From Prolixibacteraceae bacterium (GTDB lineage: Bacteria > Bacteroidota > Bacteroidia > Bacteroidales > Prolixibacteraceae), in the NCBI GenBank assembly GCA_029975525.1, contig JARKOX010000045.1, positions 1 through 64,000 on the forward strand: DNA of 64,000 nt, read 5' to 3'. Both the position numbers and the translations under genes were made by a program. Under the pieces are notes generated by a model. The model saw only the letters and a program-made list of their open reading frames with translations. It did no database searches and was not told the DNA's origin. This document shows positions 16,355 to 25,331 of the stretch, piece by piece (position 1 is the stretch's first letter; every line of letters starts with the position of its first letter).

Positions 16355-18769
16355 TTACCGGCGCGACCGGTTTTTGGGCACCGGTTCTCCTGTTATTTTC
16401 ATCACAAATTTACTGGCCGACTTTACCTGCCCGGCCGAAAAGGGGTCGTCGTGGTACCGCCCCTCCAGAAAAAGACTGGTTTGATCGCCGTAGAACGGAC
16501 TGGCCGGATTGCCGCTGTTGCCGGTAGGAATCACGGTCTGGGAAGCATCCCAGTCCGATAGGTCGAAGATATGGCGTTGCGAAGCGCCGTGGTTGGAGTG
16601 GTAAAGGTTAAGGTAAGAGTAGGCAAACGGACAAACGGTGTGATAACTGCCCGGAACGTCAAAGGGCCCGCGGTTGAAGCGCATGACCCGGTCGAGCAGG
16701 GCCACCGTTCCCAGCGGATGTTTCAGCGTGAGGGTATGCAGTTTTTGCCACTGCCAGGTTTGGGGGTCGTGGCCGAGCCGGCCCGAAAGTTCGTCCACCG
16801 TTTCCTGAAACGAGAGGACAACCAAATCGGCAAACGACTCAGTCCGGGCAGTGCCGGCCACATCGGGCCACAACGAAGCCGGATTGGCCAGGACATTCAT
16901 CAGCAGGTTTTCGAGCAGGGTTTTATTCTTCATCAACTCCTTGAACAGGGCAGTGTCCAGGTCGTCACGAATGAGGTTTTCCTGTGTTTTCCGGAACAAA
17001 ACTTCAAAAACGGAGGCGCCCTTACTTTCGCGGGTCAACTCGCCATTCCAGTTTTTCAGTTCGGCCAGTGCAGCCTGCCCGGTTTGGTCGAGGCCACCGG
17101 CCGTGTCCAGCGCCGCAAAAAAGAGTGGTAACATCTTCTCAGCCAGTTTCGATTTCACATCGTTGTGCATCTGTCGAAAATCTTCGGCTCCCAGTTTTTC
17201 CGTAGCTTCGAGCATTTCGCGGATCCGGTCGATCCGGTGGGGAGGCGTAAACCAGTAACTGATGTAGTAGGGATAACTGTCGGGAGCCGTTTTATTATTG
17301 GCCGAAGAGACATACCCCCGCTCGGGATTAAATTCGAACGGCAACTCTTCAAAAGGAACCGTCCCGGTCCAGTCGAAGGTGCTGGTCGTACCGGGCAGGA
17401 TCCCCGCCGGGTTTCCTTTCCGGAGCGGAACGCCGGCGCAGGTCTGTAACCCGATATTTCCGGCGCGATCGGCATACACAATATTCTGGCTGATGGCAAT
17501 AAAGGTTTTGACGGCTTCGCGGAAATCACTCCAGTTTTGGGCATGGTTCAGCAAATAGACCGAACGAATTTCGTTACTCTGGTCGTTTCCGATCCAGCGC
17601 ATCGAAAGGAAGGGTTTCTCATAATGCTGCTGTCTGTTTACGATGGGCCCGCGGTGGGTAAACCGCAACGTGGACCAGACAGTATCTCCGCCTTTTACAG
17701 CGATTGCCTCCTTTTTCAGGATCAGGTCACGCCAGTCGCCGTCCACCAAGTAGCGGGTCGTGTCGGCATTCAGCTCCTCTTCGTAAAAATCCATGTCGTC
17801 GACCATTACATTGGTCATTCCCCAGGCCACCGAATCGTTATGTCCGACGATGATAAAAGGCTGTCCGGGCACGGCAACGCCGGTAACATTGAGCTTTCCC
17901 TCAACCACCTGGTGCATCTGAAACCAAATTCCGGGGGCATTAAACCCCAGGTGCATGTCGTTGGCCAGCAACGGCTGTCCGGTTATGCTTTTTTGTCCCG
18001 AAACGGCCCAGTTGTTACTTCCGCTGAAAACTTCAATTCCGAGCTCCTGCAATTTGCTGTTGGCCGACAGAAGAGTCTTTTCCGTTGGCACTGCCGGCGC
18101 AGTAAATCCGGGAAAGACAGCCGTTGGATGTTTCGCCAGGTCGGGCAAAATTTCGCTGAACTTCTCATCCCCCACTTTCTCCTTCAGTTTTTGCAAAAGC
18201 ACTTCCAGATCCCACGACATATTAAGGTCCCACGACATGTAGCCGATCAGGTTTACCGAATGCACCGGCAACCAGGGCTCGGGATGGTATCCCAGTATTT
18301 TAAACTCGGGTGGAAGCGGATACTTTTGCAGATAATGGTTTACGCCGGCGGCAAACGATTCGAGGGCGGCCAAAACCGGGGGCTCCATGTTGTTCAGCAG
18401 CTGTTCCGATTTTTCGGTGATCCGGAGCGACCGCATCAACAGGTCTGTTTCGACCAGATCGGCGCCAAAAATTTCCGACAGCCGGCCGGTAGTTACCCGG
18501 CGAAGCAGATCCATCTGCCACAGGCGGTCCTGCGCCATCACAAATCCCACCGCCCGGTAAAGATCGGCTTCGGTTTGGGCATAAATATGCGGAATGGCAT
18601 GGGCGTCGCGGTAAACCGTCACTTCGTTTTGAATTCCCGGAACAACAGCCGGTGCATTGTAATCGGGCAGGGCGCCTTTGCGCAGGTTATTCACAAAAAA
18701 CCAGCCTCCCAAAGCAGCCAGCACCACCAAAATAAGCAGCCCCAGCAAAATCCGCTTAAAAATCTTCAT
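16355..18769 (-). CDS. Penicillin acylase-family N-terminal nucleophile hydrolase
   Basis: This 804-aa protein belongs to the penicillin/acyl-homoserine-lactone acylase family. It has an N-terminal membrane or signal helix (about 5-27) and the alpha-chain region (VYRDAHAIPHIYA, VGFVMAQDRLWQMDLLRR). The self-cleavage site lies at about Gly250-Ser251 in FSGSNNWAVSG; Ser251 becomes the N-terminal nucleophile of the beta chain. LANDMHLGFNAPGIWFQMH and the later GNSGNPASPFYGDQT are also family typical. The natural substrate cannot be predicted; N-acyl amides, including quorum signals, are possible. It ends at a bidirectional terminator. Confidence 0.93.
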   Translation of the reverse strand: MKIFKRILLGLLILVVLAALGGWFFVNNLRKGALPDYNAPAVVPGIQNEVTVYRDAHAIPHIYAQTEADLYRAVGFVMAQDRLWQMDLLRRVTTGRLSEIFGADLVETDLLMRSLRITEKSEQLLNNMEPPVLAALESFAAGVNHYLQKYPLPPEFKILGYHPEPWLPVHSVNLIGYMSWDLNMSWDLEVLLQKLKEKVGDEKFSEILPDLAKHPTAVFPGFTAPAVPTEKTLLSANSKLQELGIEVFSGSNNWAVSGQKSITGQPLLANDMHLGFNAPGIWFQMHQVVEGKLNVTGVAVPGQPFIIVGHNDSVAWGMTNVMVDDMDFYEEELNADTTRYLVDGDWRDLILKKEAIAVKGGDTVWSTLRFTHRGPIVNRQQHYEKPFLSMRWIGNDQSNEIRSVYLLNHAQNWSDFREAVKTFIAISQNIVYADRAGNIGLQTCAGVPLRKGNPAGILPGTTSTFDWTGTVPFEELPFEFNPERGYVSSANNKTAPDSYPYYISYWFTPPHRIDRIREMLEATEKLGAEDFRQMHNDVKSKLAEKMLPLFFAALDTAGGLDQTGQAALAELKNWNGELTRESKGASVFEVLFRKTQENLIRDDLDTALFKELMKNKTLLENLLMNVLANPASLWPDVAGTARTESFADLVVLSFQETVDELSGRLGHDPQTWQWQKLHTLTLKHPLGTVALLDRVMRFNRGPFDVPGSYHTVCPFAYSYLNLYHSNHGASQRHIFDLSDWDASQTVIPTGNSGNPASPFYGDQTSLFLEGRYHDDPFSAGQVKSASKFVMKITGEPVPKNRSRR

Positions 18770-19030
18770 AATCGTCGTGTTTTGATGTTTTCAGCACGGG
18801 GAACAGCCCCCAACCTCCGGATTGGCAGCCCGTTCAAAATCCCTATTTTCTTTCTAAATTCGCAAAAATTTTGTTTACCGGAAGAAATTTTCCGACTAAA
18901 AGAGAACAAAACATCCAGAAGAAAGTTATGAAAGGGGCATGCCCCAAACCGTAAACAGCATGCCTGCTACGAAACAACTTTTGTGGCGATCAAACTAAAA
19001 ACCGTGATATTCATTAAAAAAAACAAACAG

Positions 19031-19471
19031 ATGAAAAAAATCCTACTCTTTTCCATACTGGCCGTCTTTGCACTGGCTGGTTTTGCACAGAAAGCCGATG
19101 ATATTTCCGGCATTTGGTGGAACCAGGAAAAAACGTCAAAAATCAGGGTCGAAAAAAAGGATGGTAAATATGTGGGGACGATCGTTTACATGATCCCCGA
19201 GAAGTATGAAAATGGCCAGCCTCCCAAAGATGACAAAAACCCCGAAGCCGCTTTGCGGAACCGCCCGCTGATCGGGCTGCAGATTCTGAGTGGTTTTGTT
19301 TTCCATGCCGGCAAAAAAGAGTGGGCCGGGGGAAAAATTTACGACCCGAAATCGGGGAAGACTTACGACTGTTATGCCTGGATGGATGGCGAAGTGCTTA
19401 AACTGAAAGGATTTGTGGCTGGCATCCGGTTGCTGGGCCGTGAGTCGGAGTGGTACCGCACCCAACTGTAA
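19031..19471 (+). CDS. DUF2147 secreted protein
   Basis: This 146-aa protein has a clear signal peptide (MKKILLFSILAVFALAGFAQ) followed by a small beta-rich domain of the DUF2147 type. Family marks are DISGIWWNQEKTSKIRV, GTIVYMIPE and the YDPKSGKTYDCYAWM/LKGFVAGIRLLGR end. The function of the family is not known; it is probably periplasmic. The ATG at 19031 is chosen because upstream in-frame codons only add a hydrophilic leader. A -7-like AACTTTTG lies at 18973-18980. It is convergent with the radical SAM gene, 24 nt away. Confidence 0.85.
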   Translation: MKKILLFSILAVFALAGFAQKADDISGIWWNQEKTSKIRVEKKDGKYVGTIVYMIPEKYENGQPPKDDKNPEAALRNRPLIGLQILSGFVFHAGKKEWAGGKIYDPKSGKTYDCYAWMDGEVLKLKGFVAGIRLLGRESEWYRTQL

Positions 19472-19495
19472 CCCCGGAATTTTTAGCAGGAAACG

Positions 19496-20275
19496 TCAGC
19501 CGGAAACCTGTACCGAAAATCCGGCTGCCTTTACTTTTCCGGCAATAACTTCCAGCTCGGAGAGGGGTACCTTTTCGAGCGTTTCAGCCGGCGTGTCGCG
19601 GTCGATGGTGTAGATCATCACCTGCGCCGGTGCAATTTTGTGCAACAGTTCCATCCAGGCATCCACTTCGCGCGGCGTGGTGTTGTCGATGGGTTGTCCT
19701 TTCCAGGTTCCACGGACGAACATGGTTTGCACAATAACACGTCCCTTAAAAGCGGCCAGCTGTTCCACCACTTTTCCGATCCGGAAATCTCCTTTCGGGC
19801 AGTCGAGCAGCCGCACCGTCTCTTCAAATGCCGAATCCAGCTTCTGAATATTGTCATCTACTTTCAGCAAGGCATTAACAACATCGGGTTTGTGTAGCAT
19901 GGTCGCATTGGAAAGAACGGCAATGCGGGCATTGGGCGCATACCGGTTACGCAGGGAAATGGTATCGTCAATAATTCCGGCAAACGCGGGATGAAGGGTG
20001 GGTTCGCCATTTCCGGCAAAGGTGATCACATCGGGCAGCTGATTTTCCGACTGCATCTTCAGCAGGGTCTCTTCCAGCTTCTCCCTGACTTCGTTTCTGT
20101 CTGGCAAACTGCTTTTCTTCTGCCGATTGGGGAGCGTCCAACCACATTCGCAGTAAATACAGTCAAACGAACACACCTTGGCATCAACCGGCAGCAGGTT
20201 GATCCCCAGCGAAATGCCCAGCCTCCGGCTGATAACCGGGCCAAACACAATTTTATCAAACAGAAAAGTTGCCAT
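19496..20275 (-). CDS. Radical SAM protein (COG0731-like)
   Basis: This 259-aa protein carries a radical-SAM cluster motif as C35-x3-C39-x2-C42 (VCSFDCIYCECG), followed by a GNGEPTLHPAF block, which is the SAM-binding GGE equivalent. The start FDKIVFGPVISRRLGISLGI is typical of the COG0731 group of Fe-S oxidoreductases, whose reactions are mostly uncharacterised. No C-terminal extra Fe-S domain is apparent. It lies about 35 nt downstream of the amidohydrolase gene on the same strand and may be cotranscribed with it. No specific substrate can be assigned. Confidence 0.85.
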   Translation of the reverse strand: MATFLFDKIVFGPVISRRLGISLGINLLPVDAKVCSFDCIYCECGWTLPNRQKKSSLPDRNEVREKLEETLLKMQSENQLPDVITFAGNGEPTLHPAFAGIIDDTISLRNRYAPNARIAVLSNATMLHKPDVVNALLKVDDNIQKLDSAFEETVRLLDCPKGDFRIGKVVEQLAAFKGRVIVQTMFVRGTWKGQPIDNTTPREVDAWMELLHKIAPAQVMIYTIDRDTPAETLEKVPLSELEVIAGKVKAAGFSVQVSG

Positions 20276-20310
20276 ACACCAAAATCAAGCGGCAAATATA
20301 CCAAAAAAGC

Positions 20311-21504
20311 TCAGGCCAACCGTTTCACCCGGCTCTCCGGCGTCAGCTTCCTGTTTTTCAGATCAACGCCCGAAAGCAACAGCAAGCCAGGCCGTTTCCC
20401 CTCCTCGAGGGTACCGAACCGGTCGTCAATCCCCAGCGCCTGCGCGCCGTTGCGACAGGCCCAGGTAAGCAGCTCTTCGATCCCGATCTCCGGAAAGTGA
20501 AGCTGCAGGGTTACCAGCTCCGAAAGTACCGACAACCGGTGGTTCGACGCCAGACTGTCGGTGCCGATACAAATTGGGAGCTGCGCCTGCCGGAACAGCC
20601 CGACCGGCGGCAGACGGTCTTCGATATAGAGATTGGCCTGCGGACAGAGTACCAGCCAGGTGTTGTGCCCCGGCCGTAATGCTTTTAACCGTTCCAGGTC
20701 ATGTTGCCCGGTAAAAGTGTTGTGCACCAGCAACAGCCGGTTAGCCGCCGGCAGTTTGGGCAGCACCGTCTCCAGCGAATTTTTCCCGGCAGGTTTCCAG
20801 TGGGCCGTGTCGAGCCCGAGGTTGTGCTGCAAATGGTCCAAAATCGGGCCGTCGCCGGTTTGGTAAAACTGGTTTTCGCCGGCACACTCCTGGTTGTGGA
20901 GGGCAAGCGGGAGCCGGGTCTCTTCGGCAAAATTCCTGATCTTTTCAAACAACTCATCAGAAACCGAATAGGGAGCGTGCGGGGTAACCGAAACGGGCAG
21001 TTTTTCGTCCCGGAAACTTTCGAAAACATCCCTCGCCAATGCAAATGCGCGATCGGCGCGCGACGGATGAAACCCAAAAGTTTCGGCAAACGTGAAATAG
21101 CGGATCGGGCTTTTGCGCTTAACCGGCAGGGTGAGGGTGGTGTTGGAAATATCGCCCACAGCCGAAATGCCAAGCCGGAACATTTCGCGATCGGCCAGTC
21201 GGGCGGCCTGCACCATTTCAGCCTCCGGTACATTTCGCAACCGGTTGATTTCGCCGATAAACGCGGGCAATCCTTTTTTTTCGGAAATACGTCCGAGGAG
21301 ATGAGAAAGTTCGAGGTGGCAGTGGGCGTTGACAAATCCGGGCGCCAGAATCCCGCTGTAAAACTCCATCCGTTCCGATTCATACAGCTTTCCGCCGGTG
21401 TCGGTCACCCCGATAATGGTTCCGTCGTCGTCGACCGTTACAATTCCGTTTTTCAGCGGCGGCCCGACCAGGGTACATACATAAGAAGCGGCAAATTTTT
21501 TCAA
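20311..21504 (-). CDS. Metal-dependent amidohydrolase (COG0402, cytosine deaminase/chlorohydrolase type)
   Basis: This 397-aa TIM-barrel hydrolase shows the first metal motif H-C-H in GFVNAHCHLELSHL, a barrel His in TPHAPYSV, LALHNQECAGE, and the late Asp in CIGTDSLASNHRLSVLSE. An N- and C-terminal composite beta-sandwich is present (GIVTVDDDGTIIGV and EGKRPGLLLLSGVD). Family members deaminate purine or aminodeoxyfutalosine-like compounds; which one applies here is open. The start is a TTG at 21504: the previous in-frame codons are ATT and a stop, and the next Met (residue 47) would delete the first strands. It starts 3 nt after the DUF4296 gene, so translation is probably coupled. Confidence 0.83.
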   Translation of the reverse strand: MKKFAASYVCTLVGPPLKNGIVTVDDDGTIIGVTDTGGKLYESERMEFYSGILAPGFVNAHCHLELSHLLGRISEKKGLPAFIGEINRLRNVPEAEMVQAARLADREMFRLGISAVGDISNTTLTLPVKRKSPIRYFTFAETFGFHPSRADRAFALARDVFESFRDEKLPVSVTPHAPYSVSDELFEKIRNFAEETRLPLALHNQECAGENQFYQTGDGPILDHLQHNLGLDTAHWKPAGKNSLETVLPKLPAANRLLLVHNTFTGQHDLERLKALRPGHNTWLVLCPQANLYIEDRLPPVGLFRQAQLPICIGTDSLASNHRLSVLSELVTLQLHFPEIGIEELLTWACRNGAQALGIDDRFGTLEEGKRPGLLLLSGVDLKNRKLTPESRVKRLA

Positions 21505-21507
21505 AAT

Positions 21508-21891
21508 CTAATCGTTTCCGATATTAACTGGCTTATCTTCCTGCTCCGTATATTGCTGTTCCATCTCGTTCAGCCTATTGAGCACGTGGGTATACATTTT
21601 TTCAAAATCTCTCGGAAAACTGGCGTAATAGATCAGCGACTGCTCAAACGTAGAATCGGGCACCTGATATTTTTTCAATATGGAATAGTAAAAATCGGCG
21701 CCTTTCAGCTTATCCAGTTTTTCGCTGGAATAACGTTGGGTTTGGTGAACAGCATCCGCGAGGTGTATATCCACCAGCATGTTGACCATTTCATCTTTCG
21801 AAACCAGCCTGGCCGGCTTCTTAAACTGCGGCTTATCGCAGGATATGGCCAGAATCAGTATTGCAGCCAACCAAAAAATTCTCCACCTCAT
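21508..21891 (-). CDS. DUF4296 lipoprotein
   Basis: This 127-aa lipoprotein has signal MRWRIFWLAAILILAISC, with the lipobox Cys near residue 18. The DUF4296 domain follows, with MVNMLVDIHLADAVHQTQRY and FYYSILKKYQVPDSTFEQSL. Its function is unknown; the domain is widespread in Bacteroidota. I take the ATG at 21891 rather than the GTG at 21897. It lies between radA and the amidohydrolase on the same strand. Confidence 0.85.
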   Translation of the reverse strand: MRWRIFWLAAILILAISCDKPQFKKPARLVSKDEMVNMLVDIHLADAVHQTQRYSSEKLDKLKGADFYYSILKKYQVPDSTFEQSLIYYASFPRDFEKMYTHVLNRLNEMEQQYTEQEDKPVNIGND

Positions 21892-21979
21892 AGGCACGAT
21901 GACTCTTTTTTACAGGAGGCTAAATTACGAATATTTTGCTTTTTCTTCGGAAAAAGGAGCGGCACCACCTCCGGAAATT

Positions 21980-23335
21980 CTATCCGAACAATTTACGGAA
22001 AGCCTCTTCCACACGGGCCACCTTCACCACTTCGAGCCCGGTTGCCGAGACGTCATAGCCTTTGTTGAGGCGGGGGACAAAGATCCGCCGGAATCCCAGC
22101 CGCGCAGCTTCCGAAATGCGCTGTTCGATGCGGCCCACGGCCCTGATTTCGCCGGTAAGCCCCACCTCGCCGGTAAAACAGGTGAGATGGTCAGCCGAAA
22201 TATCGAGGTTCGAGGAAAGGATGGCGGTAATCACTGCCAGGTCGGTAGCCGGATCGTTAATTTTCAGTCCGCCGGCCACATTCAGAAAAACATCTTTGGA
22301 AACCAGCTTGAAGCCGGCCCGTTTCTCCAGAACCGCCAGCAACATATTGAGGCGGCGCAGGTCGAAGCCGGTGGACGTGCGTTGCGGCGTTCCGTATGCC
22401 GCCGAACTGACCAGCCCCTGAATTTCGATCAAAAACGGCCGGACGCCTTCGACCGCTGCCGCCACCGCTGTTCCGCTCACCTCCCCGTTTCCCTTCGAAA
22501 TAAGGTGTTCCGACGGATTGGCAACCTCATGCAGTCCGGTTGGCCGCATTTCAAAAATCCCCAGCTCCGAGGTGGAGCCAAACCGATTTTTAATTGCCCG
22601 CAAAATCCTGTACATATAATGGGTATCGCCTTCAAACTGAATGACGGTGTCAACGATGTGCTCAAGCACTTTGGGGCCGGCCAGGCTCCCTTCCTTGTTG
22701 ATGTGCCCGATGAGAAAAACCGCCACGTGGTATTGTTTGGCAAATTTCAGGATTGCCGAAGTACATTCGCGCACCTGCGCAACCGATCCGGGCGACGACT
22801 CAACGGTTTCAGCCGAAACGGTCTGGATGGAGTCGATTACCAGGATGTCGGGTTTTTCACGTTCGGCATGAACCAGCAGCGCCTCCAGCGATGTTTCGCT
22901 CAGAAAAAGGCAATTGTCGTTTTCAAGTTTGAGGCGGTGCGCCCGCAGTTTGATCTGCTGCAAACTCTCTTCGCCCGACGCATACAGGACTTTGCGGTTT
23001 TTCAGCCCAAGCGCCAGCTGCAAAACCAACGTCGATTTTCCGATGCCAGGTTCGCCGCCGATCAGCACCAGCGAGCCGGGAACCAGTCCGCCCCCCAGCA
23101 CCCGGTTAAACTCCCGGATGCCCACATCGATCCGTTCCAGATTTCCTGCGGTAATTTCACCAAGGGTCAACGGGCGCCCCGATCCGGCTGCAGCAGCCGG
23201 CGTCGTTTTTTTCTCGCGGCCCACCACCTCCTCCACAAAAGTGTTCCACTCGCCGCAGGAGGTACAGCGTCCCACCCATTTGGGCGACTCAGCCCCGCAA
23301 TTCTGGCATACAAAAACAATCCGGGCTTTGCTCAT
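21980..23335 (-). CDS. radA: DNA repair protein RadA
   Basis: This 451-aa RecA-like ATPase drives branch migration in recombination. In order it has a C4 zinc finger (CQNCGAESPKWVGRC, then CGEW), Walker A (GGEPGIGKST), the RadA-specific KNRFG motif in AIKNRFGSTSELGIFEM, and a C-terminal Lon-protease-like domain (FLNVAGGLKINDPATDLAV; GEVGLTGEIRAV). Full family length. Its ATG overlaps the stop of the upstream adenylyltransferase gene by 4 nt, indicating coupled translation. Confidence 0.97.
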   Translation of the reverse strand: MSKARIVFVCQNCGAESPKWVGRCTSCGEWNTFVEEVVGREKKTTPAAAAGSGRPLTLGEITAGNLERIDVGIREFNRVLGGGLVPGSLVLIGGEPGIGKSTLVLQLALGLKNRKVLYASGEESLQQIKLRAHRLKLENDNCLFLSETSLEALLVHAEREKPDILVIDSIQTVSAETVESSPGSVAQVRECTSAILKFAKQYHVAVFLIGHINKEGSLAGPKVLEHIVDTVIQFEGDTHYMYRILRAIKNRFGSTSELGIFEMRPTGLHEVANPSEHLISKGNGEVSGTAVAAAVEGVRPFLIEIQGLVSSAAYGTPQRTSTGFDLRRLNMLLAVLEKRAGFKLVSKDVFLNVAGGLKINDPATDLAVITAILSSNLDISADHLTCFTGEVGLTGEIRAVGRIEQRISEAARLGFRRIFVPRLNKGYDVSATGLEVVKVARVEEAFRKLFG

Positions 23336-23832
23336 GGGGTTAAATTTCTTATTTTTTCAATCATTTCAGAAGTTGAAAATCCCGGCGACAACTCGATGGT
23401 TTCCACCTTTCCGCCGCGGGCCAGCACGGTGTCGGCCCCCACAATCTTATGCAACTCCCAGTCGCTTCCTTTAACCAGCAGATCGGGCAGGACCTCCTTC
23501 ACCAGGCGGTCGGGTGTATCTTCTTCAAACAGGACCACCGCATCGACCGAGGTCAGGGCGGCAAGCATCACGGCGCGCGACTCGCCGTCGATCAGCGGGC
23601 GCGACAATCCTTTCAGGCGGGTAACCGAAGCGTCGCTGTTGAGCCCCACAATCAGGCGGTCGCCTTTCGAAGCTGCTTTGGCCAGATATTCCACATGGCC
23701 ACGATGCAGCAGGTCGAAACAACCGTTGGTAAACACCAGTTTATCCCCGGCTTTTCTCCATTTTTCGAGCAGCGGCCGAAATTCTGGAAAATCGGGAAAA
23801 ATTTTATCCGTAATCTTCTGTAGATGATTCAT
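23332..23832 (-). CDS. rfaE2: D-glycero-beta-D-manno-heptose 1-phosphate adenylyltransferase (RfaE2/HldE C-domain type)
   Basis: This 166-aa nucleotidyltransferase transfers AMP from ATP to heptose-1-phosphate in the ADP-heptose route for LPS core. It shows the cytidylyltransferase-like start FTNGCFDLLHRGHVEYLAKA with the H-x-G-H signature (HRGH), plus DLLVKGSDW and GGKVETIELSPGFSTSEMI. The kinase half found in fused HldE proteins is absent, so a separate kinase gene is expected elsewhere. I use the ATG at 23832; the start at 23847 only adds five residues. It overlaps radA by 4 nt. Confidence 0.92.
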   Translation of the reverse strand: MNHLQKITDKIFPDFPEFRPLLEKWRKAGDKLVFTNGCFDLLHRGHVEYLAKAASKGDRLIVGLNSDASVTRLKGLSRPLIDGESRAVMLAALTSVDAVVLFEEDTPDRLVKEVLPDLLVKGSDWELHKIVGADTVLARGGKVETIELSPGFSTSEMIEKIRNLTP

Positions 23833-23908
23833 TGGGCAACTAATCAATTTCGCCCGGGCAATTTCCGAAAAATTTTCCGAAGGGATTGAATTCCGGGGAA
23901 AGCTTTGT

Positions 23909-23948
23909 TAAAAATAAAAAAACCTCGCGGCTTCGTGAAGCGGCGAGG
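23909..23948 (-). terminator. Intrinsic terminator after panD
   Basis: The near-perfect stem CCTCGC-G-GCTTC (23923-23934 region) with GAAGC-G-GCGAGG (ending 23948) is followed on the minus strand by a T-rich run (TTTTTTTATTTTT). It closes the panC-panD unit. Confidence 0.9.
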
Positions 23949-23971
23949 CTGTTTCTGTCAAAATTAATTTT

Positions 23972-24322
23972 TCAGGGCAACCGGTTGGTTTCCGTATCGG
24001 GAAAAACCAGCCACGGTTTGAAGGTTTTGGCTTCTTCAAACTCCATTTGCGCATACGAAATAATGATCACCACATCGCCAACAGCCACTTTGCGGGCTGC
24101 CGGCCCGTTGAGGCAAATCACGCCCGAGCCGCGTTCGCCGCGGATGACATAAGTTTCGAGCCGTTCGCCATTGTTGATGTTCACCACCTGTACTTTTTCG
24201 TTTTCAATCAGGTTGGCGGCATCCATCAGGTCTTCGTCAATGGTAATGCTTCCCACATATTGCAGGTTTGCTTCCGTGACGGTTACTTTATGAATTTTCG
24301 ATTTACAAACTTCGATTAACAT
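23972..24322 (-). CDS. panD: Aspartate 1-decarboxylase precursor
   Basis: This 116-aa pyruvoyl enzyme makes beta-alanine from aspartate for pantothenate synthesis. The self-processing site is Gly24-Ser25 in [10 protein letters not shown]; Ser25 becomes the pyruvoyl group. [17 protein letters not shown] and [19 protein letters not shown] are family blocks. It follows panC after 12 nt, so the two steps that supply and use beta-alanine are made together. A strong terminator follows. Confidence 0.96.
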   Translation of the reverse strand: MLIEVCKSKIHKVTVTEANLQYVGSITIDEDLMDAANLIENEKVQVVNINNGERLETYVIRGERGSGVICLNGPAARKVAVGDVVIIISYAQMEFEEAKTFKPWLVFPDTETNRLP

Positions 24323-24334
24323 CTTTGCTTCTTT

Positions 24335-25174
24335 TCAGTTAAAAACAATATTGTCGATCAGCCTCACCTTCCCGCACCAGACCGCCACGCAGGCAATTTT
24401 GGTGCCGGGCTCCTCCCATCCGGAAACAGGCTGCAAAGTAATATCGTTCACAATCTCCACATATTCAACAGTCAGAAAGGGGTTTTGGTTGATGGTTTGG
24501 GTGATGTGGCCGGCGAGTTCGCCAACGGAAAGTTTCCCGGCGAGGCGATGTGCTTTCAAAAGCGTCTGCGAAATCACGGCAGCATTTTCCCGCTCTTCGG
24601 GCGAGAGCAGCTGGTTGCGGGAGCTCATGGCCAACCCGCTGGTTTCGCGCACAATTTCGCACGGCACAATCTCCACCGGAAGCTGCAACTGTTGCACCAT
24701 CGCCCGGATGATGGCCAGCTGTTGAAAATCCTTCAGCCCAAAATAGGCCCGGTCCGGCTTCACAATGTCGAACAGGCGGCTGACCACCTGGGCTACGCCG
24801 TTAAAATGGCCGGGGCGGTGTTTTCCCTCCATCACGGTTTCCAGACTTCCGAACTGAAACACCCGAGTGTCGGGCTCGGGATAGATCTCTTCAACCGAAG
24901 GGGCAAAAACATACCGGCAGCCGGTAGATTGAAGTAATTTTAAATCGGCGTCGAGGTTGCGCGGATAACGCAGCAAATCATTCGGATCATTAAACTGGGT
25001 GGGATTGACAAAAATGCTTACCACTCCGGCGCCATTCTCCGCAACAGCCCTTTCCACCAGGGAAAGGTGTCCGCGGTGCAGTGCCCCCATCGTCGGAACA
25101 AAGCCGATGGTCCCCGATTGCCGGGCCTGATCAAGTAACTGTTTTAAAAGTACTTTTGAAGTAACCAGTTCCAT
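24335..25174 (-). CDS. panC: Pantothenate synthetase
   Basis: This 279-aa enzyme condenses pantoate and beta-alanine with ATP. It shows GFVPTMGALHRGHLSLVERA (the HxGH-type ATP site), IFVNPTQFNDPNDLLRYPR, YFGLKDFQQLAIIRAMV and the KMSKS equivalent MSSRNQLLSPEE. Full family length. It is first of the panC-panD pair and divergent from the GT5-like gene. A -7-like TACTTTG and an upstream TTG lie in the 157-bp shared gap. Confidence 0.97.
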   Translation of the reverse strand: MELVTSKVLLKQLLDQARQSGTIGFVPTMGALHRGHLSLVERAVAENGAGVVSIFVNPTQFNDPNDLLRYPRNLDADLKLLQSTGCRYVFAPSVEEIYPEPDTRVFQFGSLETVMEGKHRPGHFNGVAQVVSRLFDIVKPDRAYFGLKDFQQLAIIRAMVQQLQLPVEIVPCEIVRETSGLAMSSRNQLLSPEERENAAVISQTLLKAHRLAGKLSVGELAGHITQTINQNPFLTVEYVEIVNDITLQPVSGWEEPGTKIACVAVWCGKVRLIDNIVFN

Positions 25175-25271
25175 TTTCGTAAAATGAGGCTACAAAGTAA
25201 ATAAATATATTCCCAACTGACCAACGAAAAAAATGGAATTGTAATCTAATGGGTTGATTAGCTGCAATTAA

Positions 25272-25301
25272 TTGATATTCCAGATAATTTTGTTAATTTT
25301 G
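25272..25301 (+). promoter_or_regulatory. Promoter of the GT5-like gene (-33 and -7 elements)
   Basis: TTG at 25272-25274 and TAATTTTG at 25294-25301 are separated by 19 nt, a good match to the Bacteroidota housekeeping promoter. Transcription would start near 25308, 24 nt before the ATG. Confidence 0.7.
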
Positions 25302-25331
25302 CACCTGTTTTAATCGCATTCGTAAATCAAA

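Noticed and set aside
17537..18931. 464-codon plus-strand reading frame opposite the penicillin-acylase gene
   Set aside because: Antisense shadow of a clear acylase; the translation is rich in His, Gln and Arg with no fold or signal.
20701..23827. Two long plus-strand frames (455 and 682 codons) opposite the amidohydrolase, radA and rfaE2 genes
   Set aside because: They span several well-supported genes and intergenic DNA; caused by codon bias of the minus-strand genes.
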